This document shows positions 42,025 to 51,831 of a DNA stretch of 64,000 nt, piece by piece (the stretch's first letter is position 1; each line of letters opens with the position of its first letter). The notes beneath the pieces are model-generated. The model did no database searches. It saw nothing but the letters and a program-made list of their open reading frames with translations, and was not told the DNA's origin. This DNA is from an uncultured Hyphomicrobiaceae bacterium (GTDB lineage: Bacteria; Pseudomonadota; Alphaproteobacteria; Rhizobiales; CAMYJA01), in the NCBI GenBank assembly GCA_947258705.1, contig CAMYJA010000005.1:23915-87914 (forward strand), given 5' to 3'. The position numbers were made by a program, and so were the translations under genes.

Positions 42025-42133
42025 ACCTCTTCATTCGTCAGACGCATGCCTTCGCGCTAGATAGCATGTTCGCAATGCCGGGCAAATCAAACATTCCGCA
42101 AGCTGTGCGAATGTATATAAAGTGAAAGCGGAA

Positions 42134-42910
42134 TTATGAGCGGTAAAGATCGAGAAAACGCATGGCCGAACGCAATTCCTTGAGCCGCCCTTCACGGCGG
42201 TCTTGCGCTTCTTCATCCCCGCCCCATTGCGCAATCTGCCAGTCTTCATCCACATGAGCCGCGTCCCATGCCTGCTCAGGGCTAAGCATCCCGTCATCCA
42301 TCGCCAGCGCCAGAAAAAGCGAGCCGGTCAGGCTGGTCATGACATGCAGTGGCGCAAGCTCGAAAGCCGACAGTTTTTTCAGGTGACCATCGATGATGCG
42401 GGTAGCGCCCTCGGGCTGCGCCACATGGGCGATCCCCACTCCGGTTTTGAATTCTGCGCCGAATTTCTCTTTCAGCCACGCAAGAACGGGGTCCCAGGCA
42501 TCGGCCTGTTTTTGCGCAAGCTCTACCGGCGCTTCCGCCCTGTAGCAGAGCAGGTCAGAGCCAGCGAATTCCAAAACTGCATTGCGCACCTCATCCATAT
42601 GAAGCGAGACCCGGTCGAGGACCGTATTCGCCAGCTTGTTGAGCGGCATGGCATCGGGATCGACCCATTCCTCCTGCCCGGTCCATTCATCGCACAAGCC
42701 GCGCGCAAGTGCAGGGCTCGGTACGGCCAGGGGAGACCGCGACGGCGTGCGGACCGGACGGCCGTCAAGCTCCACGGCATAAAGCCCTTCTTTTTCGGAA
42801 ACAGCCGCTTTTTCATAAAATCGTTTGACCAGCGGCCGGTCGAGCGCATCACGCCCCGCGCGCCTGTGCGTATCCTTATCCTGAATGGGTGGAACCACCT
42901 TGCCCATCAT
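42134..42910 (-). CDS. ATP12 family chaperone (F1-ATPase assembly)
   Basis: KRFYEKAAVSEKEGLYAVELDGRPVRTPSRSPLAVPSPALARGLCDEWTGQEEWVDPDAMPLNKLANTVLDRV. Confidence 0.92.
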   Translation of the reverse strand: MMGKVVPPIQDKDTHRRAGRDALDRPLVKRFYEKAAVSEKEGLYAVELDGRPVRTPSRSPLAVPSPALARGLCDEWTGQEEWVDPDAMPLNKLANTVLDRVSLHMDEVRNAVLEFAGSDLLCYRAEAPVELAQKQADAWDPVLAWLKEKFGAEFKTGVGIAHVAQPEGATRIIDGHLKKLSAFELAPLHVMTSLTGSLFLALAMDDGMLSPEQAWDAAHVDEDWQIAQWGGDEEAQDRREGRLKELRSAMRFLDLYRS

Positions 42911-43596
42911 GCGGGCTCATTCGATCGGGTAGGCGCATGACCGGGCATGTGTGTCTCCAGTTCTTCAAAACTATGGGCGATGGAATGAGCGCCGGCGCTA
43001 ACGAGAGCATCGATCCGGTGATAGCCCCAGGCCACCCCCAGCGCGCGTACCTCGGCATTGCGGGCCATTTCCATGTCGAAGCTTGTGTCGCCGATCATGA
43101 AGGTGTGATCGGGCCCGACGCCGGTCTCCGTCATCGCCCGCTCGATCATGTCCGGATGCGGCTTTGAGGGAGACTTGTCCGCGGTTTGTATGGTGACGAA
43201 ATATCTGTGAAGGTCTTCGCGTTCGAACAACACATCCACCCCCCGGCGCGACTTGCCCGTCGCAACGCCGAGCAGCATATCGTCCCTTTTGGAAAGCTCC
43301 TGCAAAAATTTCCGCGCCCCCCCGAAGAGCGGTTCGGAATGCGTCTCGTCATCGCGCAGGGCGACGAAGGACTCTTTATAGGCATTGCATAGCGAGGCTT
43401 TCCCGGCCGGGTCGTCGTTGCCGCTGAGAACCTCGATTGCCCTGTCGAGAGACAGGCCGATGACGGAGCGCACATCCTCCGATGACGGCGCCTCGATCCC
43501 TTGCGACTGAAATGCGCTCTTCATGGCGCCGACAATCATCAAATGGCTGTCCACCAAAGTCCCGTCGCAATCAAAAATAACCAGTTTCAAGTCCAT
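42907..43596 (-). CDS. HAD-IA family hydrolase (phosphoglycolate phosphatase-like)
   Basis: MDLKLVIFDCDGTLVDSHLMI, GVATGKSRRGV, KPHPDMIERAM, MIGDTSFDMEMARNA. Confidence 0.9.
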   Translation of the reverse strand: MDLKLVIFDCDGTLVDSHLMIVGAMKSAFQSQGIEAPSSEDVRSVIGLSLDRAIEVLSGNDDPAGKASLCNAYKESFVALRDDETHSEPLFGGARKFLQELSKRDDMLLGVATGKSRRGVDVLFEREDLHRYFVTIQTADKSPSKPHPDMIERAMTETGVGPDHTFMIGDTSFDMEMARNAEVRALGVAWGYHRIDALVSAGAHSIAHSFEELETHMPGHAPTRSNEPA

Positions 43597-43606
43597 CCCC
43601 CAACCG

Positions 43607-44608
43607 TCATGCTTCTTCGAATGGATCGGCCACGCCCTCGGTCTCAAATCCAAGCAGCTTCCATGTCGCGGCCATGTGCTCGGGCAATGGCGCATCGACC
43701 TTCACCTGTCCCTTGTCGGGATGCGGAAACGAAATTGACCGCGCATGGAGGTGAAGCTTCGACGAGATCTCACCACCCGGATGCGCTTTTCGGCCGCCAT
43801 ATTTTCCGTCCCCCACAATCGGGCATTCCATCATCGCAGCATGCACGCGCAACTGATGCGTCCGCCCCGTAACCGGTTGCATCGCCACCCAGGCAAAGCG
43901 GTTGGCCGCCTGATCGATGACTTGATAACGCGTAATCGCGCGCACCCCCCCGCCCTGTGCGTCCTCATTGACGTCTTCCATGAGCTGCCGCCCCGGCCGG
44001 GCGCTTTTCTCGAGCCGGCTTTCGACCTCTCCCTCAAGCGGCCGCGGCACGCCGCATGTCAGTGCCCAGTAAAGCTTCGTCGTCTTCCGGCTTTTCAACA
44101 GATCCGCCATATGGCGCGCGGCAAGCCGGTCCCGCGCCAGCACCAGAACCCCGCTTGTATCCTTGTCGAGGCGGTGCACCAGGCGCGGTCGCGTGGCGGC
44201 TCTGAATTTCAGGCCGTCCAGCAAAGCGTCAAGATGCCGGCTCTGTCCGGTGCCGCCCTGAACGGCCAGACCGGGCGGCTTGTTGATCACGATTATTCGT
44301 TTATCCTTGTGCAGCACCAGACTTTTGAGGAATTCTTTTTCCTCCCGGCCAATTCCACGGGCTTCCGGGCTTGTCCGTTTTTCCCCCTGACCTCCCGTCA
44401 GCACATTCGGCGGCACCCGCACGGATTGCCCAGGGCTGACCCGCACATTCGATTTCGTCCGGCCGCCATCGAGCCTGATCTGACCCGACCGCAACAGCTT
44501 CTGCAATTTGCCGAATGTGAGGTCCGGATAATGCGTTTTGAACCATCGGTCGAGACGCATGCCGTCCTCGTCCTCAAGCACAACGCGTGCAACGAGCTTG
44601 CCGTTCAT
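43607..44608 (-). CDS. RluA-family pseudouridine synthase
   Basis: S4-like N-terminus, RPRLVHRLDKDTSGVLVLAR, PVTGRTHQLRVHAAMMECPIVGDGKYGG. Confidence 0.94.
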   Translation of the reverse strand: MNGKLVARVVLEDEDGMRLDRWFKTHYPDLTFGKLQKLLRSGQIRLDGGRTKSNVRVSPGQSVRVPPNVLTGGQGEKRTSPEARGIGREEKEFLKSLVLHKDKRIIVINKPPGLAVQGGTGQSRHLDALLDGLKFRAATRPRLVHRLDKDTSGVLVLARDRLAARHMADLLKSRKTTKLYWALTCGVPRPLEGEVESRLEKSARPGRQLMEDVNEDAQGGGVRAITRYQVIDQAANRFAWVAMQPVTGRTHQLRVHAAMMECPIVGDGKYGGRKAHPGGEISSKLHLHARSISFPHPDKGQVKVDAPLPEHMAATWKLLGFETEGVADPFEEA

Positions 44609-44985
44609 CTCAGAAACTCTCTTGCGATGTAAAGCCCTGCCAGTAACGCAAAGATCGACAGTCCGACGCTACCCAACAGATAAAAAAATGCGGAGCCATA
44701 ATCCTTGCGTTCGTAAAGCGTGACAAAATCAAGCGAAAAAGCCGAGAATGTCGTAAAGCCGCCGAGTATGCCGGTTGTCATGAAAACACGGACTTCCTGC
44801 GGCGCGCTGTAACGGAGCGCCCACGCCTCAATCAGAAGCCCCATGAAAAGACATCCCACAATATTGACAATCAGAGTGCCCCAGGGAAATCCATGGCCGA
44901 TCAAGCGCACGGCGGAGATGCCGACGAGATAGCGCGCCGAAGCGCCAATGGCGCCACCCGCGGCTGCCAGAAATATGAGTTTCAT
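44605..44985 (-). CDS. crcB: fluoride efflux channel CrcB
   Basis: AAGGAIGASARYLVG, PWGTLIVNIVGCLFMGLL, TTGILGGFTTFSAFSLD. Confidence 0.95.
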   Translation of the reverse strand: MKLIFLAAAGGAIGASARYLVGISAVRLIGHGFPWGTLIVNIVGCLFMGLLIEAWALRYSAPQEVRVFMTTGILGGFTTFSAFSLDFVTLYERKDYGSAFFYLLGSVGLSIFALLAGLYIAREFLR

Positions 44986-45160
44986 CTTTTAATTACTCCC
45001 GCATCCCTATATGCCGGCATTTGCCGCCCGGTAGATGGCTGCATCGCTCCGAATAAATGATTTCACGGAAAATGCCAATCACTGACGGGCATTACCCGGC
45101 CGATCGCCGGTTTCCATCCGCGGCCTGGGCATCAGGCCATGTGGATTGCACCTGATCCGC

Positions 45161-45397
45161 TTATTCAGACGCACCTGCCCGCGCAAAGAGACCGCCGATC
45201 GCAAGTCCGATCAGCCAGCCCAGGACCATGGCCAGAAATCCGGTGCCCAGATAGACCATGTTATGCAGGTTCATCGCCTCGTCCGGGCTTGAAAAGGTCT
45301 GCGTGCCGGTCACATAGTTACTGACGATGGGCGCGAGGTAAAGGACTCCTCCCACCGCACCACCAGCCGCGCCCAAAAAGGCTAATAATACCTTCAT
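45161..45397 (-). CDS. small two-TM membrane protein coupled to Tae4-like gene
   Basis: MKVLLAFLGAAGGAVGGVLYLAPIVSNYV...FLAMVLGWLIGLAIGGLFARAG; ATGA overlap with upstream stop; GGGAGG Shine-Dalgarno. Confidence 0.7.
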   Translation of the reverse strand: MKVLLAFLGAAGGAVGGVLYLAPIVSNYVTGTQTFSSPDEAMNLHNMVYLGTGFLAMVLGWLIGLAIGGLFARAGASE

Positions 45398-45906
45398 TTG
45401 ACCTCCCAAAACCAGATCTGCTTTGCCCGGTCATAACCGCCATAATAGCCGAGCCATGAAAACCACTCCATCAACCAGCCCGATGTCGAGCGGTAGCCAT
45501 TCCACAAGTCGATATGATCGCCACTGGCATTGCCGGGCGCTTCACCGCTCCGCCGCCAGTAATCCTTGAAAAGAATGAGCCCCCTGCGGCCGAACAGTTG
45601 ACTATAAAAATCTGCCGCTGTCTCGCCCGTAAATTTTTCTGTGGCCCCGACCCCCGGAACGCCCCCGCGGGAGAAACTGCGCGCCACTTCCTCCGCCCTG
45701 AGATAATGCATCTGATCGCTGTCATGCACTCTGCATGTAATGGCGCCCGACATTTCACTTGGCTTGACGCCCGCCGCCCGCAGGCACTCCCCCATGCGGA
45801 TCGCGCATTGGTTGGAATAGGTCGGGAATCCATTATCCATGCGGCATGGAAACTGAACTGACCGGTTTGTCGGATGATTTCTCCAAAGAGTCGCAAAATC
45901 AACCAT
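45394..45906 (-). CDS. Tae4-like peptidoglycan amidase (NlpC/P60-type fold, T6SS amidase effector 4 family)
   Basis: FATLWRNHPTN, PC..., SNQCAIRMGECLRAAGV (Cys34), RRGLILFKDYWRRSG, GDHIDLWNGYRSTS (His131). Confidence 0.8.
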   Translation of the reverse strand: MVDFATLWRNHPTNRSVQFPCRMDNGFPTYSNQCAIRMGECLRAAGVKPSEMSGAITCRVHDSDQMHYLRAEEVARSFSRGGVPGVGATEKFTGETAADFYSQLFGRRGLILFKDYWRRSGEAPGNASGDHIDLWNGYRSTSGWLMEWFSWLGYYGGYDRAKQIWFWEVK

Positions 45907-46091
45907 GTACTAGATCCCTTGTAGAGGTGCTTTCTATTGTCATTATTATACCCCGTTCCTGCTCTGGCGGCACCGGCAAGGCACGGAAATTTTCATCATC
46001 GTCAGTATAGCCGATAGGTTTACGCCTGCAAATCTTGCAAAAAAAACGGCAAGCGGCGCCCATTCGCCAAACCCAGAAGCAGCATTGCGGA

Positions 46092-47405
46092 TCAATTGCC
46101 TCCGCGCTTGATCCGGAGTTTCGCCCAATAATCGAGCCGCTTGCGGATTTCACGCTCAAACCCCCTGTCGGGCGGCATGTAATAGTGCTCCCGTTCCATT
46201 TCTTCGGGAAAATAACTCTGTCCCGAAAACGCATCCTCCGCATCATGATCATATTCATATCCGTCGCCAAATCCCTCATCCTTCATGAAGTCGGTTGGCG
46301 CATTGATAATATGCTTGGGTGGCGGCAGGGAGCCATATTTTTCGGCCGATCGCCTGACCGAATTATACGCTGCATAGGCCGCGTTCGATTTGGGCGCGGT
46401 GGCAATATAAATGCATGCCTGGGCAAGCGCCAGCTCGCCTTCAGGGCTCCCCAGAAGCTCATAGGCCTGCCGTGCCGCATTCGCCTGCACCAGGGCGTTC
46501 GGATCCGCGAGGCCAACCTCTTCAACCGCCATCCGCACCAGCCTTCGGGCGATATAAAGCGGATCTTCACCGCCTGCGAGCATCCGCGCCATCCAGTAAA
46601 GTGCGGCATCCGGATCCGATCCCCGCACCGATTTGTGCAATGCGCTGATAAGATTGTAATGCTCATCCCTCGATTTGTCGTAAACGGGCGCGCGCTTGTG
46701 CACCAGCTCGACCAACCCCTCCCGGTCGAGAAGCGTCTCCCTGCCGACAGTCGACAGAAATATGTCCTCGATCATGTTGAGCACCGCCCGTCCGTCGCCA
46801 TCCGCCATGGTAAAAAGCGCCTGCCGTGCATCATCGTCCAAAGGCAATTTGCGCCCCTCGAGCGCTTCTCCCCTCAGCGCCAATTGCTCGAGGGCATCGG
46901 CATCGAGCCGCCTGAAAGTAAGAACATTCGCCCGTGACAGAAGGGCGGAATTCAGCGAAAAGGATGGATTTTCAGTCGTCGCGCCAACCAGCGTGATGGT
47001 GCCGTCTTCCATATGCGGCAAAAAGGAATCCTGCTGGGCGCGATTGAACCGGTGGATCTCATCGACGAACAAAAGGGTTGAAAAACCGTCCTGACGCCGG
47101 GCCCGGGCGCCGTCGAATACCTTCCTGAGATCCTGAACGCCGGAAAAAATTGCCGAGATCTGCTCGAATTCATATTCGCATTGCGTCGCCAGAAGACGCG
47201 CGACTGTCGTCTTGCCGCTGCCGGGCGGGCCCCAGAAGATCACATTCGATATTGAGCCCGCGGCTAGCATGCGCCCGAGCGCACCTTCAGGTCCGATTAT
47301 GTGATCCTGTCCAACCACCTCATCGAGCGCTTGCGGCCGCAGACGATCGGCCAGGGGGCGCCGTCCCTCGGCACCCATCCCCGCGGCCTCAAAAAGTGTG
47401 CTCAT
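46092..47405 (-). CDS. rarA: replication-associated recombination protein A (AAA+)
   Basis: PLADRLRPQALDEVVGQDHIIG, FWGPPGSGKTTVARLLA, LLFVDEIHRFNRAQQDSFLPHMEDGTITLVGATTENPSF. Confidence 0.97.
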   Translation of the reverse strand: MSTLFEAAGMGAEGRRPLADRLRPQALDEVVGQDHIIGPEGALGRMLAAGSISNVIFWGPPGSGKTTVARLLATQCEYEFEQISAIFSGVQDLRKVFDGARARRQDGFSTLLFVDEIHRFNRAQQDSFLPHMEDGTITLVGATTENPSFSLNSALLSRANVLTFRRLDADALEQLALRGEALEGRKLPLDDDARQALFTMADGDGRAVLNMIEDIFLSTVGRETLLDREGLVELVHKRAPVYDKSRDEHYNLISALHKSVRGSDPDAALYWMARMLAGGEDPLYIARRLVRMAVEEVGLADPNALVQANAARQAYELLGSPEGELALAQACIYIATAPKSNAAYAAYNSVRRSAEKYGSLPPPKHIINAPTDFMKDEGFGDGYEYDHDAEDAFSGQSYFPEEMEREHYYMPPDRGFEREIRKRLDYWAKLRIKRGGN

Positions 47406-47434
47406 GATCTCTCTTCAATCGGCAATAAATATGA

Positions 47435-48853
47435 TTAGCCGCGCACAGCCATCTCGACCCTTTGCCCGCCGCGACGGATAACGAAACGCCAGTATCTTTC
47501 CCTGCCGCTCAGCACGCCCGTCAGGTCGTCGAGCGTCCTGACCGCACGCGAATTCACGCGCTCGATAATATCCCCCGGTCTGATCCCCACGCGCGAGGCA
47601 TAACCGGACCTGTGCACTTCGAGAACGATGACGCCTTCGAGTTCGGAAAGCCCCAGCTCATCGGCGAGAATGGGGCTGATATCGGCAACTTTAGTACCAT
47701 CGAAAGGATGTTCGCCGCGCAAATTCTGCGCACGATCGAGCCCGAGCCCCGGAGCTTCCCTGAGCGGAACCTTGATTGTGACGATCCGGCCCCGGCGCAA
47801 CACGCCAAGATTTGCGCGCCCGCCGATACCCCGCGTCGTAAAGCGGTAATTGAATGACCGCGGATCGGCAATGTCCCGCCCGTCGATCGTGACAATGACA
47901 TCGCCCGCCCGCAAGCCCGCATTTGCCGCCGGGCTGTCCCGGTAAACCTGCGATACCAATGCGCCCGCGACCTTCTCCCGGCCAAGCGCCTCGGCGATCC
48001 CTGCGGTCACCGGTTCAAGGCGCGCACCAAACCAGGGCCTCTTGATTTTCTTTCCCGAGGCGGCCGAGTCGACGACGATTTTCACCTGATTGGAGGGAAT
48101 GGCGAAACCGATACCGTTCGATCCGCCCGAGCGCGAAAAAATCATCGTATTGATCCCGACAAGACGGCCCTTCATATCGACGAGCGCGCCGCCCGAATTA
48201 CCCGGATTGATGGCCGCATCCGTCTGGATGAAAACCTGATCGCGCGATTTACCGACCTTGGAGCGCGCTAGAGCGGACACAATACCACTTGTGACCGTCT
48301 GTCCGACGCCGAATGGATTTCCAATAGCGAGTACCAAATCGCCAACCTCGAGCACATCGGAATTGTCGAATTCCAGATAGGGAAAACGCTTGCCCGGAGC
48401 CTTTATTTTAAGAACGGCCAGATCGGTTTTCTTATCCGAGAGAACAACCGTTGCATCGAATTCGCGTTTGTCGGCAAGCGCCACCCGGATCAGCGCCTTC
48501 GCGCCGCCGCCGCCTTTAATGACGTGGTAATTGGTGACGACAATACCGTCGGAGCTGACGATAACGCCGGAGCCAAGGGAATTTTGCATGCGCGAACGCG
48601 GCACGCCGAAACCGCGCCCGAAAAACTGTCTGAAAAATGGATCCGACTGAAATGGGGAGACAAATTTTCGCGCCCTTTGGCGAACATAGACATTGACCAC
48701 GGCCGGGGCGGCAGTCTTCACAACCGGTGAAAACGACTTTTGCACGTCCTGTTTGCTGAGTGGGATGACCCGGTCTCGCGCCAGTGCCGGATGAAAAGCT
48801 GAAAGCTGTAAAAAACCGGCGCTGAGCAACATGATGAAAATTAAGCGCAACAT
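47435..48853 (-). CDS. Do/HtrA-type serine endopeptidase with PDZ domains
   Basis: GSGVIVSSDGIVVTNYHVI, DLAVLKI, DAAINPGNSGGALVDMKGRLVGINT, PDZ regions. Confidence 0.93.
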   Translation of the reverse strand: MLRLIFIMLLSAGFLQLSAFHPALARDRVIPLSKQDVQKSFSPVVKTAAPAVVNVYVRQRARKFVSPFQSDPFFRQFFGRGFGVPRSRMQNSLGSGVIVSSDGIVVTNYHVIKGGGGAKALIRVALADKREFDATVVLSDKKTDLAVLKIKAPGKRFPYLEFDNSDVLEVGDLVLAIGNPFGVGQTVTSGIVSALARSKVGKSRDQVFIQTDAAINPGNSGGALVDMKGRLVGINTMIFSRSGGSNGIGFAIPSNQVKIVVDSAASGKKIKRPWFGARLEPVTAGIAEALGREKVAGALVSQVYRDSPAANAGLRAGDVIVTIDGRDIADPRSFNYRFTTRGIGGRANLGVLRRGRIVTIKVPLREAPGLGLDRAQNLRGEHPFDGTKVADISPILADELGLSELEGVIVLEVHRSGYASRVGIRPGDIIERVNSRAVRTLDDLTGVLSGRERYWRFVIRRGGQRVEMAVRG

Positions 48854-49107
48854 AAGATCTCCCGGAATTGTTCAATCCGAATTTTGGGTGTCAAATCCAC
48901 CATGATCATGGCGGCAGCATATCATCAAGGCCGATCATGAAAAATGAATACGGCAAAGAATATGGCGACGAATTCGCCCTCTGACAATACCATCCCGGGA
49001 CCGCTATCCCAGGAGCCCGGCGGCTCAGGAGCCGGAACGGGTGGGTCCGGCACGGGTCGAGACAAAACCATTGATCACTGCTAAGGTTCTGGGCTTCTGA
49101 AAGCGAA

Positions 49108-49137
49108 TAAAAAGGGGCCCCGACTGGAGCCCCTTTG
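49108..49137 (-). terminator. rho-independent terminator of the alpha operon after rplQ
   Basis: AAAGGGGC...GCCCCTTT stem followed on the minus strand by a T run. Confidence 0.8.
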
Positions 49138-49180
49138 AAAAATTCCCGTTCCACACCGGGCAGCAAATTCCCGGGGCCGA

Positions 49181-49618
49181 TTAAACGGCGGCTTCCTCGG
49201 TTTCTTCCGCCGCAAGCTCAGCCTCGTGACGCGCACGGTCTTCCTGTCCCTTGGCCTCCACATCGCGGTCGACAAACTCAATCACCGCCATTGGCGCGGA
49301 ATCTCCATAGCGGAAGCCCGCTTTTAAAACCCGTGTATATCCGCCGCTGCGGTCCTTGTAGCGGGGACCGATAACATCAAAAAGCTTGCGCACCATCTCA
49401 TCGTCCTGAATACGCGCAACCGCAAGGCGTCGAGAATGCAAATCGCCTTTTTTGCCGAGCGTAACGAGCTTGTCCACGACCCGCCTCAGCTCCTTGGCCT
49501 TGGGCAGGGTTGTTGTGATTTGCTCGTGATTGATCAGCGACGCCGCCATATTGGCGAAGAGCGCCTTTCTATGGCTTGCCGTTCTGTTGAGCTTTCTATG
49601 TCCGCTGCGATGACGCAT
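49181..49618 (-). CDS. rplQ: 50S ribosomal protein L17
   Basis: [45 protein letters not shown]. Confidence 0.98.
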   Translation of the reverse strand: MRHRSGHRKLNRTASHRKALFANMAASLINHEQITTTLPKAKELRRVVDKLVTLGKKGDLHSRRLAVARIQDDEMVRKLFDVIGPRYKDRSGGYTRVLKAGFRYGDSAPMAVIEFVDRDVEAKGQEDRARHEAELAAEETEEAAV

Positions 49619-49689
49619 GACACCGATCCTTGTATCGACAAATTTCAGGCGGATTGACTTGGCGTGCCTGAAAAATGAATTCCTGATTA

Positions 49690-50715
49690 TTAATAATGAT
49701 CTTCGAAGCGCTTGGCCAGGTCTTCGATATTTTCCGGCGGCCATGTGGGAATATCCATGCCAAGATGTAATCCCATTCCAGCCAGCACTTCCTTGATCTC
49801 GTTAAGCGACTTGCGTCCGAAATTCGGCGTCCGCAACATCTCGGATTCTGACTTCTGAATAAGGTCTCCGATATAGACGATGTTGTCGTTCTTCAGACAA
49901 TTGGCCGAACGAACCGACAATTCGAGTTCGTCGACCTTCTTGAGAAGGGCCGCATTGAACTCGAGCTCCGGCTGCACCTCTTCGACAGCCACCTTCTCGG
50001 GTTCTTCGAAATTGATGAAAATCTGCAGCTGGTCCTGCAGAATACGCGCGGCGTAAGCGACTGCGTCCTCGGCCTTGACCGAGCCGTCGGTCTCGACATT
50101 CATCGTCAGCTTGTCATAGTCGAGAATTTGACCCTCACGCGTATTCTCGACCTTGTAGGAGACTTTCCTGACAGGGCTGTAAAGGCTGTCGATCGGCACC
50201 AGCCCGATGGCGGCGTCCTCGGGCCGGTTGCGGTCAGACGTGACATAGCCTTTTCCGGTATCGGCGGTAAATTCCATATGGATCGACGCGCCATCGTCGA
50301 GCGTGCAGATCACATGATCCGGATTGAGGATGTCCACATCCGAACCGGTTTCGATATCGCCCGCCTTCGCAACGCCTGGACCGACCTTATCGAGAACCAT
50401 GCGCTTGACGCCTTCGGAATGCACCTTCAGCGCAATCTCCTTGATGTTGAGAACGATGTTCGTCCCGTCTTCCCGCACCCCGGGTATCGACGAAAACTCA
50501 TGCAATACGCCATCAATATGAACACTGGTGATGGCCGATCCCTGCAATGAGGACAGCAATACGCGCCGCAGCGCATTGCCAAGCGTCATGCCGAATCCGC
50601 GTTCGAGCGGTTCCGCGACAAAAGTGCCCATCCTTGCCGGATCGCTGCCTGATGAAATATCAAGCTTTGTCGGTTTGATCAGATCCTGCCAATTCTTATG
50701 TAGTAGCTCGACCAC
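49690..50715 (-). CDS. rpoA: RNA polymerase subunit alpha
   Basis: [47 protein letters not shown]-terminal [15 protein letters not shown]. Confidence 0.99.
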   Translation of the reverse strand: MVELLHKNWQDLIKPTKLDISSGSDPARMGTFVAEPLERGFGMTLGNALRRVLLSSLQGSAITSVHIDGVLHEFSSIPGVREDGTNIVLNIKEIALKVHSEGVKRMVLDKVGPGVAKAGDIETGSDVDILNPDHVICTLDDGASIHMEFTADTGKGYVTSDRNRPEDAAIGLVPIDSLYSPVRKVSYKVENTREGQILDYDKLTMNVETDGSVKAEDAVAYAARILQDQLQIFINFEEPEKVAVEEVQPELEFNAALLKKVDELELSVRSANCLKNDNIVYIGDLIQKSESEMLRTPNFGRKSLNEIKEVLAGMGLHLGMDIPTWPPENIEDLAKRFEDHY

Positions 50716-50818
50716 GCGCTGGCCTCCTTCATACCTTATCGGTTGCGTCCCCGCTCCCGACAGATGATATTTTAATTATGAGGGCTGAACTGCACCTCGA
50801 TAACTCCAAACACCCCGA

Positions 50819-51208
50819 TTAAACCCGGCGACGTTTCCGCGGCCGGCAGCCATTATGGGCAATCGGCGTTACATCGGTAATCGATGTAATCTGAAAACCG
50901 ATCGACTGCAGCGCCCGGAGTGCCGATTCACGGCCCGATCCCGGGCCGCGCACCTGTACTTCAATTGTTTTCATGCCGTGCTCGATGGCTTTTTTGCCGG
51001 CGTCTTCAGCAGCAAGCTGTGCCGCATAAGGCGTCGATTTGCGCGACCCCTTAAATCCCATCATACCGGCCGACGACCAGGAGATCGCATTGCCCTGCGC
51101 ATCCGTGATCGTGATCATGGTATTGTTGAAAGTTGCGCTTACATGCGCGACGCCGGACGAAATATTCTTTTTCTCGCGGCGGCGTATCTTTACCTTTTCC
51201 TTAGCCAT
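50819..51208 (-). CDS. rpsK: 30S ribosomal protein S11
   Basis: [46 protein letters not shown]. Confidence 0.99.
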   Translation of the reverse strand: MAKEKVKIRRREKKNISSGVAHVSATFNNTMITITDAQGNAISWSSAGMMGFKGSRKSTPYAAQLAAEDAGKKAIEHGMKTIEVQVRGPGSGRESALRALQSIGFQITSITDVTPIAHNGCRPRKRRRV

Positions 51209-51260
51209 GTTCTTTTCTAAAAATCCTCAATGTACCGACCCCTGAAGGACGCCGGACCTG

Positions 51261-51629
51261 TTACTGCTTTTTACCGGCAATGGCCTTGGCTGGACCTTTC
51301 CGGGTCCTGGCATTGGTGTGCGTTCTCTGCCCTCTGACCGGCAATCCGCGCCGATGTCTCAGACCGCGGTAACACCCAAGATCCATCAACCGCTTGATGT
51401 TCATTCCGGTCTCGCGGCGAAGATCGCCCTCGACCATGTAATCGCGGTCGATGACCTCCCGGATTTGTATCACCTCCGCGTCGGACAATTCATTGACCCG
51501 GCGCTCGAGCGGTATTTTGACTTTTTCGCAAATTTCCTTCGCATAGGTGGAGCCGATGCCATGTATGTAGGTAAGGGCAATCACGGTCCGCTTGTTTGTC
51601 GGAATATTTACACCAGCGATACGAGCCAC
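51261..51629 (-). CDS. rpsM: 30S ribosomal protein S13 (GTG start)
   Basis: [29 protein letters not shown] codon at 51627-51629. Confidence 0.98.
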   Translation of the reverse strand: MARIAGVNIPTNKRTVIALTYIHGIGSTYAKEICEKVKIPLERRVNELSDAEVIQIREVIDRDYMVEGDLRRETGMNIKRLMDLGCYRGLRHRRGLPVRGQRTHTNARTRKGPAKAIAGKKQ

Positions 51630-51724
51630 TGATCTCTCCTCAATAAGTATTGGCAGCCACCGCACCGGTTTCCGGAAGCGTTGTTGCGCATGAAATTCAA
51701 CCTTGCGATGACCAAACACAATAA

Positions 51725-51760
51725 GATCGGTCTCCGGGTGCAAGGCCACCCGGACCGATC
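51725..51760 (-). terminator. candidate intra-operon terminator/attenuator between adk and rpsM
   Basis: GATCGGTC-CGGGTG/CACCCG-(GA)-GACCGATC stem-loop; following T-tract interrupted. Confidence 0.45.
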
Positions 51761-51831
51761 ACATCAAAAACTTTCTCAGAACCGTTCTATCTATCCGAAT
51801 TCTACCTTTTGCGTCAATAGAAACCATGGCT

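Noticed and set aside
43745-44632. 295-aa plus-strand ORF
   Set aside because: Antisense to the RluA-family gene.
44986-45160. Fluoride riboswitch upstream of crcB
   Set aside because: GGCGATCGG-like fragments are present on the minus strand, but I could not build the conserved crcB-motif pseudoknot; an Infernal search would decide.
46035-46937. 300-aa plus-strand ORF
   Set aside because: Antisense to rarA.
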